Part shown: piece after piece, positions 21,231 to 32,947 of the stretch
Layout: each line of letters starts with the position of its first letter
How positions within the stretch are numbered: position 1 is the stretch's first letter
Assembly: GCA_936432065.2 (NCBI GenBank)
Contig: OW386285.2
Span: 172,589,984 to 172,653,983 of the forward strand
Direction of reading: 5' to 3'
Source of the DNA: Rutpela maculata
Lineage: Eukaryota; Arthropoda; Insecta; Coleoptera; Cerambycidae
DNA: 64,000 nucleotides
The notes under the pieces: generated by a model
Database searches by the model: none
Told to the model about the DNA's origin: nothing
The model's input: only the letters and a program-made list of their open reading frames with translations
Translations under genes and position numbers: made by a program

Positions 21231-21699
21231 GGCCACGGCAAAAAAAAATTGTTGAAATTTTGACTTATTATCTTGAAATTTCAAGGTCTAGGATTAGGCC
21301 AGGAAACGAAGACATTAATTCGGAAATAAATAGTGCTGAACGAATTATTATTTTAAGTTGGAGGGTTGACTCTTAGAAGTAACATACCAAAAGTCCCCAG
21401 CCGTGGGCCTCGTGCATTAGGCGGGAGGGGGGTGGAAACGGTCGGTTTGTAGGTTTTTCATTATTATCTCGAAAACAGCATCCTAGCGAAAAGGTCATTC
21501 TATACAACATGAAAGTAAATTAAATTGTCTACAAAAAAGATTCTATTCATTTTTTCGCTAGGGGCAGTAGTTAAGGGTGTACGTGACTTTGAAAATGCGA
21601 ATAGCTGGAAAAACTGTGTATTGTGGGAGGTAACAAGTAGAAAATTTTATAATATCACAAGTATTTACAAGGCCATATTAAGTAATTGGTCGAGGTCAT

Positions 21700-22429
21700 C
21701 GTCAAGATCATCATCGTCGTCGCCGTTGATGCTGACGATTGGATGGCCGTTGGTACACGAAGCGCGGCAACTGCTTCACACAAGCGAGCAGGGTATGCCT
21801 GCTTTGCGGCACCCGCAACCAGTTGTGCACCCGCAAAATATATTATGTAGGACGGATTCTGGCACAACTGGGTCCGTGCTTGTGACAGGAAGCCATCCGA
21901 CCCCCTCATCCATCCAAGCAGTTGGCTCCTGCTGCTGATCTCCATACAGCCATTGCTGAATCTGCAAACAATAATTCGTCCTTTGTCTAAGCACAATACA
22001 AAACATAAGTTAATGTAAACAAGCATATATTGATACAAACCTGCAAAGGAACTCTAAGGGAGTGTTGATGAGCAGCCGCTCTGGTGGGTGAAGTGCCGCA
22101 AAATCAGGCTTTGGCTTTATCAAGGCTTTAACAAAGGCCTGGTGTCGTACCCGGTTCAGGTCTGCTCCTTGTGGGGCCTGGTACAATGCCAAAAAAAGCT
22201 GCTGTCCTGCATCAGCTACCATGTCCTGTGTTGCTGAGGATTCACAGAAGACTTTGTAGATGTCTGTGACCTGCTCCTCGGCCTTCAAAAATACTTTCAC
22301 CACACCTCCCTTGCTCTTGTTGTGAATAGCGGAGGTAGTATCACAACCTCTGAACGAATGGAGCAACAGAATGGCCTTCGCAAATGGCTCCATAAGTTCA
22401 GCATTTGTGATACTACCTCCGCTATTCAC
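21700..22429 (-). pseudogene. Element B gene, left arm: nuclease-like with CXC end
   Basis: Minus-strand exon 22429 to about 22050 shows LLLHSFRGCDTTSAIHNKSK, AGQQLFLALYQAP and a PPER segment. A GT..AG intron (about 22043-21965) follows, and the next exon reads QIQQWL..QQQEPTAW and then a cysteine-rich part (CGCTTGCGCRKAGIPCSLV). Same family as transposons A and C. Frame breaks are present; the N-terminal half is missing. Confidence 0.6.
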
Positions 22430-23128
22430 AACAAGAGTAAGGGAGGTGTGGTGAAAGTATTTTTGAAGGCCGAGGAGCAGGTCACAGACATCTACAAAGT
22501 CTTCTGTGATCCCTCAGCAACACACGACATGGAAGCTGATGCAGAACAGCAGCTTTTTTTGGCATTGTACCAGGCCCCACAAGGAGCAGACCTGAACCCG
22601 GGTATGACACCAGGCCTTTGTTAAAGCCTTGACAAAGCCAAAGTCTGATATTGCGGCACCCATCAGAGCGGCTGCTCGCCAACACTCCCTTAGAGTTCTT
22701 TTGCAGGTTTGTATCAATATATGCTTGTTTACATTAACTAATGTTTTGTATTGTGCTTAGACAAGATTGTGTCACATTTTTTTTTTTAACTACGAAGGAC
22801 GAATTATTGTTTGCAGATTCAGCAATGGCTGAATAGAGATCAGCAGCAGGAGCCAACTGCATGGGGATGGATGAGGAGATCCGATGGCTCCTTACCCCCG
22901 GCACAAGCACGGACCCAGTTGCGCCAGAATCCGTCCTACACAACATATTTTGCGGGTGCACAACTGGGTGCGGGGGCCGTTGCGGGTGCCGCAAAGCAGG
23001 CATACCCTGCTCGCTTGTGTGCAGCAGTTACCGCGCTTCGTGTAACAACAATCGTCACCATCAACGGCGACGACGATGATGATGATCTTGACGATGAACT
23101 CGACCAATTGCTTAATATGACCTTGTAA
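22405..23128 (+). pseudogene. Element B gene, right arm: nuclease-like with CXC end
   Basis: Mirror copy of the left-arm gene. The first exon (22405 to about 22708) starts in the CDTTSAIHNKSK motif and ends QHSLRVLLQ. An intron from GTTTGTATC (about 22709) to TTTGCAG (about 22818) follows, then IQQWLNRDQQQEPTAWGW and the CXC cluster CGCTTGCGGRCGCRKAGIPC. The end is an aspartate-rich tail (GDDDDDDLDDELDQLL) with a stop at 23126. Frame shifts near 22600 and 22880. The retained intron shows the element did not arise by retrotransposition. Confidence 0.6.
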
Positions 23129-23459
23129 ATACTTGTAATATTATGAAATTTTCTACTTGTTAAGCATAACCTCCCACAATACACAGTTTTTCTAGCTATT
23201 CACATTTTCAAACTCACGTATACCCTTAACTACTGCCCCTAGCGAAAAAATGAATAGAATCTTTTTTTGTAGACAATTTAATTTATTTTTATTTTGTATA
23301 GAATGATCTTTACGCTAGGATGGTTAGTTTTCGAGATAATAATGAAAAACCTACAAACCGACCCCGACCCGCCTAACGCATGAGGCCCACGGCTGAGGAC
23401 TTTTGGTATGTTACTTCTAGGGGTCAACCCTACAACTTAAAATAATAATCCGTTGAGCA

Positions 23460-24313
23460 CTATTTACTTCCGAATTGGGTGATTTTTCGGTCTTCGTTAT
23501 CTGTACTAGATAGATTTGAGGTGCCAAAATTTGGGGGTTGAGAACTTTGTTGTCTCTGACGGCAATCACTAACGACGTGTCCTGTGCTTTTGCAAAATGA
23601 GCAAAGTCTTGCAGGTAAGGGGAAGTTTGGGTTGCGCATGGGAGGGATAGCACTATTGTTGCGATTAGTCTTTTGCGTTTCAAAGTAGTTTAATTGGAGT
23701 TTTTTTTTTTTGAACTCTTGTTATTGGTTTTAGCATATCCTCGGGGTGGCTTGCCCTGACAATATACACGAGTTTGGGTTCTAGTCTAGTCCCATGAGTA
23801 GAGTGTTCAAAACCACACCTTCAGTTAATTGGGTTTGAGCTTGTTTTTGTGCCGCTGTTTATGAACGGAAGCATGCTTCGTGGGTTTGTAAGCACGCAAT
23901 AAACGTAAGCGGAGATTCACCGGGAAGCTGTTGCATTCTTTGTAAATCCTGTATTAACGAGGTTAGGTCTCTACTATTTCTGAAATGATTTTCTAAAAGA
24001 GTCTTAATTTCTTCCCAATGAGTGGGATTTCTAGAGTTCACTAGTTCAGCTGCACCACCTTTTAATTTGTTTTTATATGAATGGTTAAAAGTATCACTTG
24101 ATTACCAATTGACATGCCATAAGCAGTTCTGCATGAATTTAAAAATGTATTTAAATTTATTTGATTACCGTCATATTCGGGAATAATTGAAAATACTTCT
24201 CTTAATTTAAATGGTTCAACAGCTTCTGGTTGAGGTGCAATTTGTTGTTGTGGCTCTGGCTGTTGTGGGTATTGCTGTTGTTGGTGAGCCATATTTCTAG
24301 TAATTACTGGCAT
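23460..24313 (-). pseudogene. Provirus gag, frameshifted
   Basis: The frame opens at 24313 with a Gln/Pro-rich N-terminus (24313-24062). After a frame change it continues at 24041-23859 with the conserved capsid-region motif SRDLTSLIQDLQRM and LPGESPLTFIA. After another break it ends with one CX2CX4HX4C zinc knuckle (CSFCKSTGHVVSDC, about 23606-23565) and a stop at 23460. Order and motifs are those of insect gypsy gag. Structural protein of virus-like particles; inactive here. Confidence 0.75.
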
Positions 24314-24535
24314 AAACTAATTTGAATTTGGAAAACTTAGACTTATTTTACTTATAGGGTAAGGTCAACAGAACTGTTCTTTCCACGGACAATATGCACA
24401 AGAAATGTGAGAATGATTCAATAAGTACTTACACGTAAATCTTCATTTATAGACGTTGGTCCTTTTTTGATTAAGGGATTGGAATCTGCCACCCGTCGTC
24501 AATGGTCTCCTTGTTCCGGCGAAAAGGGCCTCCTG

Positions 24536-24620
24536 AAGTTAAATAAATAAATACATTTATTTTCCCAAATGGGCCAAAAAAAGTTTAGGCCCTTATTCTT
24601 CGGGAAAGTTTTCGTCAGTT
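24536..24620. repeat. Small AATA-rich insertion in the provirus leader
   Basis: AAATAAATAAATACATTTATTTTCCC followed by a GGGCC..GGCCC inverted stretch lies between the primer-binding site and gag. It looks like a short LINE or MITE fragment; not assigned further. Confidence 0.25.
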
Positions 24621-24647
24621 AGGCTTTTCTTCCAGGCGTTATTACCA

Positions 24648-24665
24648 ATCCTACCGACTGCGCCA
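24648..24665 (-). other. tRNA primer-binding site
   Basis: Minus strand reads TGGCGCAGTCGGTAGGAT, directly downstream of the 5' LTR. This is the primer-binding site used by the 17.6/297-type branch of insect gypsy elements (tRNA-Ser). It fixes both orientation and the inner LTR end. Confidence 0.8.
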
Positions 24666-24666
24666 C

Positions 24667-24868
24667 TTTTATATCACTCAGAATTCAATTCACTTTTTAA
24701 AAACTTTTATTTTTACTTTTACAAAATATGTATATGGTTATATATGGTTTGATGTAGTTGTTACAAAGATTAAATATATACTGACTGCTAATGCGTCTCT
24801 TGGTCATATTTATAATGTTTTATTATCAACACAGGCATAAGCATTCTGGGAATTTATGCTATGCCAGC
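24667..24868 (-). repeat. 5' LTR (about 202 bp)
   Basis: Bounded inside by the primer-binding site and outside by the end of homology with 13445 (ATGCCAGC). It has a TATATATTTAA stretch and an AATAAAA signal on the minus strand. Short for an errantivirus LTR. Confidence 0.75.
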
Positions 24869-26267
24869 TGTTTTTCGAAAGAAAGTCTTTCTTCACAATT
24901 TCTTTTGTTTGTTTTATATATACGATTCACATTGAAAATTTCGATTTTGTTGTACAGGGTGCGCAAAAATATAAAAATATAAATTTTCAAAATTAATAAT
25001 TTTTAAATAAATTTGTTTTCATGTTACTAATATATTTGAAATTAAAAATTATATTGATTATTATTTTGTAAAGACTATGTATTACCTACAATGAAACGTT
25101 GTTTGTAACTATTATTAAGAAATTTAGGTATAAAGGTGTTTTAAAGTTTTTTGATTGAGGTCCTATCTTAATTGAATTAACTTATTATTTTTTTCTCTCA
25201 CTTTGTGAATATAAATCAAGATTGTTGCTATGAAATAATGCCTAGGCGACATTATTGTTTGTTAACGTTTATTTGTCAACTAATATCTTAGTAACAATAA
25301 CTAACATGAAAAAAAATATTTGGCTTTTTGATTACTCCTTTTAAGCTCTTTAGTTTTATCGCTAAGTTTGATTTAAAAATTATTAATTTTGAAAGTGCAG
25401 CCAACTTTTTTTTTGGGGACATGTCTAAAATTGTTCCTTAGGCTTTAATCTTTATGAAAAACATTGTCCCCGTGGACACTTGGGGTGGGCTCCGGTAGTA
25501 ATAAATAAATCATAGATAAACATATGCTTCAGTATTCCTAAATAGATTGTGTGCGGAAGGAAGCGACATTTATATAGGGACAAACCACATTATTGAATTC
25601 TCATGAGTTTTATAATAGCCCATAATTTTTTATTTCATTTTAGCTCAAAGTATAAGGTAAATTAAATAACTGCATAACAATACATAACCTCAAACAATTG
25701 TTATTTACATTACTAGAGGCAAAAGTTTACTTTTAGGTGTGTACTTTTGAATGGTCGAGGCAAAGCCGAGACCTTTCAAAAATCACCGAACACCTGAAAG
25801 GGCTTTTGCATTGTGTAATGTATTATATTTTTTCTACTACCGAAAGATATTATGGGATTTAATAATTTAAAACTAATTATTTCATGAAATTGTTTGACAT
25901 TTTTAATAAATTTTATAGTTTAGTAGGCTGTCTGTGAACATTGCTTCCATGCCAACGAAACAATTCCGTCATCATAATCTGTCATCGAGGTTATGTTAAA
26001 CATTTTAATTTTTGGTGATTTCAAACTAAAATAAACAAATATATTTGGTGGTGATGAAAATAGGATACAAGAAGCAGCCAATATTGTTTGTACCTCACTT
26101 TACCCCAAGAAATCCAAGGCAAGGTATATGCAAACTTATGAAGTGTTAAAATTTGTTTTTTTTATTTTTCTGTCATGGCCACGAAAGTTCTACTTTCATA
26201 GCTAGCAACGCCTTAGCAACCAGGTTACTCGAATGTTTATTTTTTTTAAAATTTTTTTATTGGAAAG
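24869..26267. other. AT-rich intergenic DNA
   Basis: No gene found. 25725-25815 is a small imperfect palindrome (GGCAAAAGT ... GGGCTTTTGC with TTTAGGTGT / CACCTGAAA inside), perhaps a tiny MITE. Nothing else supported. Confidence 0.4.
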
Positions 26268-26824
26268 TAATTATTATTTCATTTACTGTGAGAATACCAT
26301 CGTATTACTTAAAATAATGGTATGCTTGCATTAGAATGCGGTTTCCTTCTATACAGGTAGGTAGTTTGACGGTGTAGGACAAAATAAAAATAGCCAAATA
26401 TTTTAATTTATCGTCTTTATCAGGATTTATATCATTTAAGACAATAAATCAAAACACTGGTTATTATAGCACTATTTGAGGTTTTTTATTTTGACAGCGC
26501 TAAATATTCGATATCATCATTTATATAATATGAGTGTTAATTTATATGATAAATATTCGAAATCATTCATATGTGAAAGATGATTTCGAATATTTAGCGC
26601 TGTCAAAATAAAAGACCTCTAATAATGCTATAATAGCCATTGTTTTGATTTATGGTCTTAAATGTTGATAAAGACAATAAATTAAAATAATTCTTTTTGA
26701 AAATTTTTATTTTGTCCTACACCGTCATACTATCTACATGTATAGAAGAAAACCGCATTCTAATGCAAGCATACATTCACTTTAAGTAATACGATAGTAT
26801 TCTCACAGTAAATGAAATAATTAC
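26268..26824. repeat. Foldback element, about 560 bp
   Basis: Two inverted arms of about 240 bp meet near 26545. Outer ends carry ATTTCATTTACTGTGAGAAT and its inverse; further in are GCATTAGAATGCGG, GGTGTAGGACAAAAT and TTTTGACAGCGCTAAATATTCG, each with an inverted partner. No coding capacity. Confidence 0.7.
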
Positions 26825-28320
26825 TCGTTTCAAATAAAAAAAAAGGTTAAAAAATAACATCTATTTGCTTTGAAAATTAAATTTGATTGAATTAATTCCA
26901 TGATGCATTCACTTCAATAATTTACTTATTCAAATAAATAGAACCAATATTTCATGCAAGCATACATTTATTTGGATTAAAACAACGTTCATTTCAAACT
27001 ACTGAAAATATTTGTTTAGTTTGAATAAAGACAGTTTAAAAGTAAAATCATAATACTGCTGTTTTAAAAATTCAATGTATTTTATTTAATTAGAGAATAC
27101 AATCAGAAGAAGGCATCAGATATATTTAATTTAAAACAAATTATTTTCTTAAATCAAACATTTATATCTCAAAACATTGCAAATCGTTTATATTAAAGAA
27201 AAGGTAAATTTGATTTGTAAACAAATATTTTTCTTGTTTAAAGAATATATTTATTTGCGTATATATGAAACAATGACTTATTTCGATTAAATACGTTTTA
27301 TTTTATTTAAATAATTTCTTCTTTCTGTGTATTTATCTGGTGGATTTGTAAGTGAAAATACCGATTTCTTGCTTAACTTCAGGATAAAATTTATTCTACA
27401 GAATAAATATCACTATTTATAGATGAAAGTACCGGACCTAAAGGAGTTAATAAAATAATTGAGTATTTCTTTAAAAATACTTTATTTTATCACTTGCCAT
27501 TCACACAGTCTGTTCAAACGAGTAAATATCATAAATAAAGTCTAGAAAAGTACAGTTCTTTACAACCAACATAAATATATACATCATAAAATATTGAAAA
27601 AATCAAAAATTTGTCTTAATATTAGTAAGTAGAAATAATAACACAAAAACATGTAAATCGACAAAGTGTGACTATATTGTTTTCTCTATATGAAAAGCTT
27701 TTAAATCTTCAAAAGTTAAAGGAAAATAATCAATCCTTATGTCAGTTAAAACGTCAAATGTCATATTTTGTTGCTTACAAATTTATGTATTATATTTCTA
27801 ATTTCTATCCATAGATGGCATCAATAATAATAATGAAGAATGAATTATCTTAAAAATTGTCTTAATATTATCTAGGAATGTAATTTATACAAAAATTTAA
27901 ACCAATTATTATATATAAATAAAAGTTTAATGTAGTTAGTTAATTTGTTTTTATATATTTATGCTTTTTTTTAAATAAAAGCTGTACAGTAATATGATTT
28001 AATATATATAATATTAAAGTTATTTTAAATCTTACTTACAGCTAATAAAACAAAAATCTCATAATTATTATTCATCACTATAAACAACTATGAAATGACA
28101 AAAAAATAAGAAATATGCATATAACCACAAGCTACTCTAAAATGATAGGGTCGGTTTGATCCAAATTAGAGACAAACAGATGTGACAAAATGTTACATTT
28201 GTTTATTTTAGATTTGGCTATCTGTAACTATGTATGTAAATTTTTATGTTTCTATGCTAATTTATCACTTATTTACATCATAAAAGCATATTCTTAAAAT
28301 ATAATATTACAGTAATTTGA
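26825..28320. other. AT-rich DNA, includes the PIP4P 3' UTR
   Basis: No open frames or clear repeats. The part nearest 28320 must contain the 3' untranslated region of the minus-strand PIP4P gene; several TTTATT (AATAAA on minus) sites exist but none can be singled out. Confidence 0.4.
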
Positions 28321-28602
28321 TTACATAGGTCCTTCTATGATGCTCACTTTCATAAAGTAGTAATACATACTACGAATTAACATTATTATAGTAAGAATAA
28401 AGGCTCCAACATAAGCAACATAAATACCATTATAGTGGTTAGCATATGTATAGGTTCCTGCTGTTACTCCAACTCCGACAGACAAGCAAACCAAGGTTAA
28501 AATAAAAAATATGTTACCTCTACCCCTTGCATAATCTGGTCCTACAGATGAAACTTTCCGGCAGTGTGGACAACGCGCCAGCGCATTATTTAATGTGTTG
28601 AA
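28321..28602 (-). CDS. PIP4P: PIP4P/TMEM55-type phosphatidylinositol 4,5-bisphosphate 4-phosphatase, last exon
   Basis: A TTTTCAG acceptor preceded by a long pyrimidine tract precedes 28602. The exon encodes 93 residues and ends ...SIIEGPM. It has ALARCPHCRKVSSVGP, then two transmembrane segments (about residues 32-52 and 60-83), the membrane half of TMEM55A/B proteins. These late-endosomal/lysosomal membrane enzymes remove the 4-phosphate from PI(4,5)P2; the catalytic cysteine motif lies in an upstream exon, not found in this window. The few residues encoded before the acceptor (to 28641) are intron. It is the clearest host gene here. Confidence 0.85.
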   Translation of the reverse strand, partial: FNTLNNALARCPHCRKVSSVGPDYARGRGNIFFILTLVCLSVGVGVTAGTYTYANHYNGIYVAYVGAFILTIIMLIRSMYYYFMKVSIIEGPM

Positions 28603-29025
28603 CTGAAAAAAAAAAAAAAAACGTTTTGATACAACAACCACAATTATTTGTCTTTAGCTCAACCACATGAATTACAGTACTGTGTTGAGAAAATACAAAA
28701 GTGTATTATATTTCTGAAATAATACTTATTATATATTCAATGATGTAATTAATATATCATTTGATGTCATCAGTTATTTGTAAATGAATGAAAAATTCTA
28801 CAAATTCTCCATAGATACAACAGTTTTTCATGTGAAATACGATTAATAAGTTATATTATGTTTCTGTCAGTACATGGATAGTGTACGAAGCAAGTTTATC
28901 AAAAAATCACTCACATTTATACACAAAAAATTTAATAATATGAAAATTATTACATTAGTAGAGAAAAAAAACTAATAGAGTTCAGCTTTCGATTTTATGT
29001 ATTCATGGTATCATCTGGTTTACAG

Positions 29026-29195
29026 ATAGTCTATGTAATGAAAGCAGAAATAGTGTAAATCTTTTGTGCAAAGACGAGGAAGAAATATTTAAGAACTTTC
29101 AATTAGCATTTATCATGCACAAGGTATCAGAAAATGTACACAAGTATGAAGAATTAAAAAAACTGTATTATGAAACTAAAATAAAGTTTTTATAA
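29026..29195 (+). CDS. Possible terminal exon, unknown gene
   Basis: A TTTACAG acceptor ends at 29025. The frame is open for 55 codons to TAA at 29193, with a charged helical look (EEEIFKNFQLAFIMHKVS, KYEELKKLYYETKIKFL), and an AATAAAG signal at the end. No upstream exon identified and it runs opposite to PIP4P. Could be chance. Confidence 0.2.
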
Positions 29196-29222
29196 ATCAA
29201 ACATGAATATATACATTTTAAC

Positions 29223-30275
29223 CAGAGATGGGTCAAAGAAGCTTTCCATTGGAAAGTTTCCAGGAAAATTTCGGAAGTTTCCGGAACGGAGTTTTGATAA
29301 AAATGAAAGTTTCCTTTAAAATATTTGAATATTCCGAAAGTTTCCAAAATTCCGGGGAAGTTTCCAAAACTCCGGGAAAGTTTCCAAATTTTTCACGAAT
29401 ATTTACAGTTATTATTTACACATATTTACTCATAAATTTGAAATTGCCGCTACGATGATCTAACATAACCTCAAACGCCAGAAATCCAGTTTTAATTTGT
29501 TGATATTTTTTCGAAATTATCAAAAATTAATCGGATGTTTGATGACGTAGGGTTTTATATGGTCACCGCTCGGATTATTACTATTGGCATTGGCACAGAA
29601 TTTCTCTAATTTCGTGCTATTGGCTATGATCAAGGATGAGTTGACAGACATATGATAAGTTACGTTTATTTGTATACCCGCACTATTGCTTCCCGATGAA
29701 TAATATCTAGCATTTTTTTCTGTTACATTAAAAACGAAAATGATTAAAAAGAAATATACTTTTATTTTTTTACAAATTATAAGATATTATTTAATTTAAT
29801 ACATTTAGTGTTATTTTAATTAAATAATATGCGATTTAGATGTTATTTCTGTCTTGCCTTCTATATTTCCGTTTCTGCACAAAATAGGACTTACATATAA
29901 CATTATTTACATAAATTTTTAATTTTATAATCCACATATTTATCACATTTTATAAATTATTTTATTTATATTTAATTATTTAATAATTCAAACAAAACAA
30001 ATTACTGGGTAACCACCCAGTTGCTCCATATTCTTCATATAGCACAGGGCACATATAGCGGGTGTCATATAATATCAGTTATTTGGTAAAAGTCTGTAAA
30101 AGTAATGTAAATAATATATTTATATGCACTTATTTGGTATTAAAATGAAGCTTAGATCATTACGAATCAGATTTCACCATAAAATAGACTCTGAATATTC
30201 CCAATGGAAAGTTTCCAGGAAAGCTTCCTGGAAACTTTCGGAGTAATCAAAACTCCGGGAGTTTACCCATCTCTG
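29223..30275. mobile_element. Non-autonomous hAT element (1053 bp)
   Basis: Ends CAGAGATGGGT and ACCCATCTCTG, flanked by the 8-bp duplication ATTTTAAC (29215-29222 and 30276-30283). Terminal regions repeat GGAAAGTTTCC and CTCCGG motifs, probable transposase-binding repeats. No transposase; the short frame at 29228 crosses the terminal repeats. Confidence 0.8.
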
Positions 30276-30283
30276 ATTTTAAC

Positions 30284-32572
30284 GTATTTCTTAAATATGA
30301 AATAGGTATTAGAAGTCCTTAAATATTTATTCCACGGGAGAAATAAAATAAAATTCTAGGCTATGTTCCTGTCCTCAAAAATATCACTTTATAAACATAT
30401 GCATTAAGAGTCAAATTCCAGTGTGCTTGGCAGGCAACCTATTTGATTGCCCACACAGACAGTGTTATTGTTATTGCATGTGCTCTTATTAATTTACAAC
30501 CTTCAATCATTAAATAAAGTAGTTTGTGTAATAAATATAAAACTAGTTTTCCTCTGTAAAAAAAAATCAATATACTATTAATACAAATTTTGGTTTTTAT
30601 TATTCAGATAGGCATATTTTAAATATATATATAGATGGAAATCATACAATCCTGAAGCAGAAGTAGGTACCTGTACGCATCATCCTGAAGCAGCGTAACG
30701 AACCTGAAGCGTATATTTGCTTCAGGATAGTCATGCCTTGATATTTTGATGTGTGAGTGAGAGATAGTTGGTCTTATTTCTTATCAGTAAGGGTCAGGGT
30801 CCATTTTTGTTTGGTGCTGATTTTTACTGCAAAGCAATGTATCACATTCTAGATACAACATAATGTATACTGCTTCAGGTCTGTCGTTTTAATGCAAGAA
30901 TTGTCCTTAAGCTAGGGTGGCGCTGTTTATTCTACTTTGTGTACGCTCGTATACATTTGATGATATTACGTACTAACTTGAAGCAAGTAGTTCTGGCAAC
31001 TATGTTTGATGGGGTCCGTTTAAATAATGATGTGTTTATTTTTAAGTAAAGGATCAGTGGTAGCAATGCATAATAGGAAAACGGAACGGTTCCAGGTTGA
31101 CGGAATATAAAATATAATAATATAATATATCAGTATAAAAACATAATATAATAATTAAGCATTGCGTTTCAAAACATTGTTATTTATTCTTAACATACAC
31201 GGGGTCCGTAAGAGAAAAGAAATGCCCCATTCGGCCTTAATAATGTTAATTAAATTTTAATTTTTTCCTCAAAAACTAAATAGTCTTACACTCCAATTAT
31301 TTTATATGGTAACAAGTGATAATTTTAGTAAATTTAACATTTTTTCCAAAAAGTAAAAGTGTTATTCAAATTTTTTATGTTACCTATTAATATAGAAAAT
31401 ATTAGAATCCATAAATGAGTAAAAAATATTACATTTTCAAAGTATGCCGCTTTTTCGTAAGGACTATAGTTATTGAGATACAGGTTGCTTAAATTTTAAT
31501 TTTTTATATAGTTTTCGAGGTGCAACTGAAATGTGTTTATTAATTTCTTTATAATTTGGGACATTGTTTCGTTTTATTAAAAGCTATATCCATGTCAAAT
31601 CCATTACATGTATATCCGTGTCAAAACGTTTGTAAAAAATATTTACAGAGGCGTAGATCTACGGGATGCGAACCTGATTTCGAAGAATTTTTAAAATAGA
31701 AAATCTAAGACAATGATAATTTCAAGTTAATTTTATTTTATTTTTTTTTTTAAATTATCGGTGTTATCTTTAAAAAATTAATGATATAGGGAGCGTTTTC
31801 GGAAGACTCACTGATGTTCACCGTTTATTATTTATTGTCTGAAAGGTTTTTAAGAGAGCGTCGTATTATTTCTAATATATTTTTTAACAATATTAGCAGT
31901 TCTATATTCATAGTACCTACTTTTAAAATCAATAATTAACTAAATTTTATTTAATTTACAATACAATAGTGCTGTTACGGCCACAGATTAACCTGTGCCT
32001 TAAAAATTAGCGATCAAATTGATCTTCCGCAAGATTGTAATTTACAAAGTTGGTACCTAGACAATAAAAATTAAACTTCTTCGTATCAGTCAAATAACAT
32101 TTTTTGTAATGCAGAATATCGTCTAAACCCTAACCATAACTTCAAAACTATAATAATTGCCTCTATGTTATTTCATAATATATCTGTGCTTGAACTTTGT
32201 TATTAAAACAAATATCTAAAATAGTTAATCTGTGCCCCTAATACTTAGTAGGTACTTTTGTATTGTAAATAAAATCAAATTTCATACATGAATTACTGCA
32301 TAGTTTACTTTTAATTGTTACATTGCACACTCAAGTAATAAAAAAAATAATTATTCTTATAAAATTGATTTTCTTAGAAATTTGAAGAAAGATAGCTTAG
32401 GTGACAACTTTGAACTTTTTAACAAGCGTCTATAATTTTTCGGCTTAAAAACCACACAATTAAAAATTTTCAATAAATATGCATTTTTAAGGAAAACTAG
32501 TTGATTTAGTCATAGGGAATGTTTCAGCAAAATGATAGAGTACTTATCAGTGCTTCGTATAGCCTTATAAAA
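30284..32572. other. AT-rich DNA with TCCTGAAGCA motif cluster
   Basis: No gene. Between 30650 and 30990 the motif TCCTGAAGCA (or its inverse TGCTTCAGGA, with variants) occurs about six times; a second cluster lies at 35500-35720. The two clusters may be the ends of one older element (about 30640-35740). The remainder is featureless to me. Confidence 0.35.
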
Positions 32573-32947
32573 TACAGGGTGTTCCATTTGAAAAAACCGA
32601 CTTATTTACTATTCAAATTGACGAAAGTTGGCATAAAATTATGAGGACCCTGTATATTTTTTTTACATTTCAATACTTTTTCTAAAAGTACATGGCTTCG
32701 ACTAGATTCCCTGAGAAAATTATGCCTCTATCTTTTATTTTGACGAAAATACGGCGTTAAATGGTTAATAGTGAATGTTTTTTAAATTAAAATATGTCAT
32801 AAAATATGAAGTTTAGATATAGGGAAATGTGATGAAAGCAGTCATACTAAAATAAAGAGTAGAATTTTAAAAAATGATAAAAAAATATATGCTGCCATTT
32901 AAAATAACGAAGTTGTTACCGGTCCATGGAAGGCAGAACACCCTGTA
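32573..32947. mobile_element. Mariner/Tc1-type MITE (375 bp)
   Basis: Bounded by TA dinucleotides, with ends CAGGGTGTTC and GAACACCCTG. The TA duplication and CAGGGTG ends are typical of mariner-like miniature elements in insects. No transposase. Confidence 0.65.

Larger units (their letters stand above)
21317..23473. mobile_element. 2.1-kb palindromic element B
   Basis: Arms 21317-22346 and 22405-23473 are inverted copies at high identity, with a 58-bp spacer. Outer parts share AACATACCAAAAGTCC, AGCCGTGGGCCTC and GGTTTTTCATTATTATCTCG; inner parts are the same gene fragment read outward from the centre. The outermost 60-70 bp of each arm resembles the gag 3' end of the provirus, so either the element's ends begin there or a rearrangement copied host provirus sequence into both arms. 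It replaces the pol gene. Confidence 0.75.
420..24868 (-). mobile_element. Nested Gypsy/errantivirus-type provirus (outer limits)
   Basis: A degenerate LTR retrotransposon on the minus strand. The order read from right to left is 5' LTR (24667-24868), primer-binding site (24648-24665), gag remnants (24313 to about 23460), env remnants (about 21230-21077, 17757-17390, 14685-13886) and a 3' LTR split into 13445-13380 and 548-420. The presence of env plus a tRNA-Ser-type primer-binding site fits the errantivirus branch of Ty3/Gypsy elements. No reverse transcriptase or integrase of this element was found; an unrelated palindromic element occupies the place of pol. All genes are broken and the copy is dead. 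Later insertions make up most of the interval. Confidence 0.75.
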
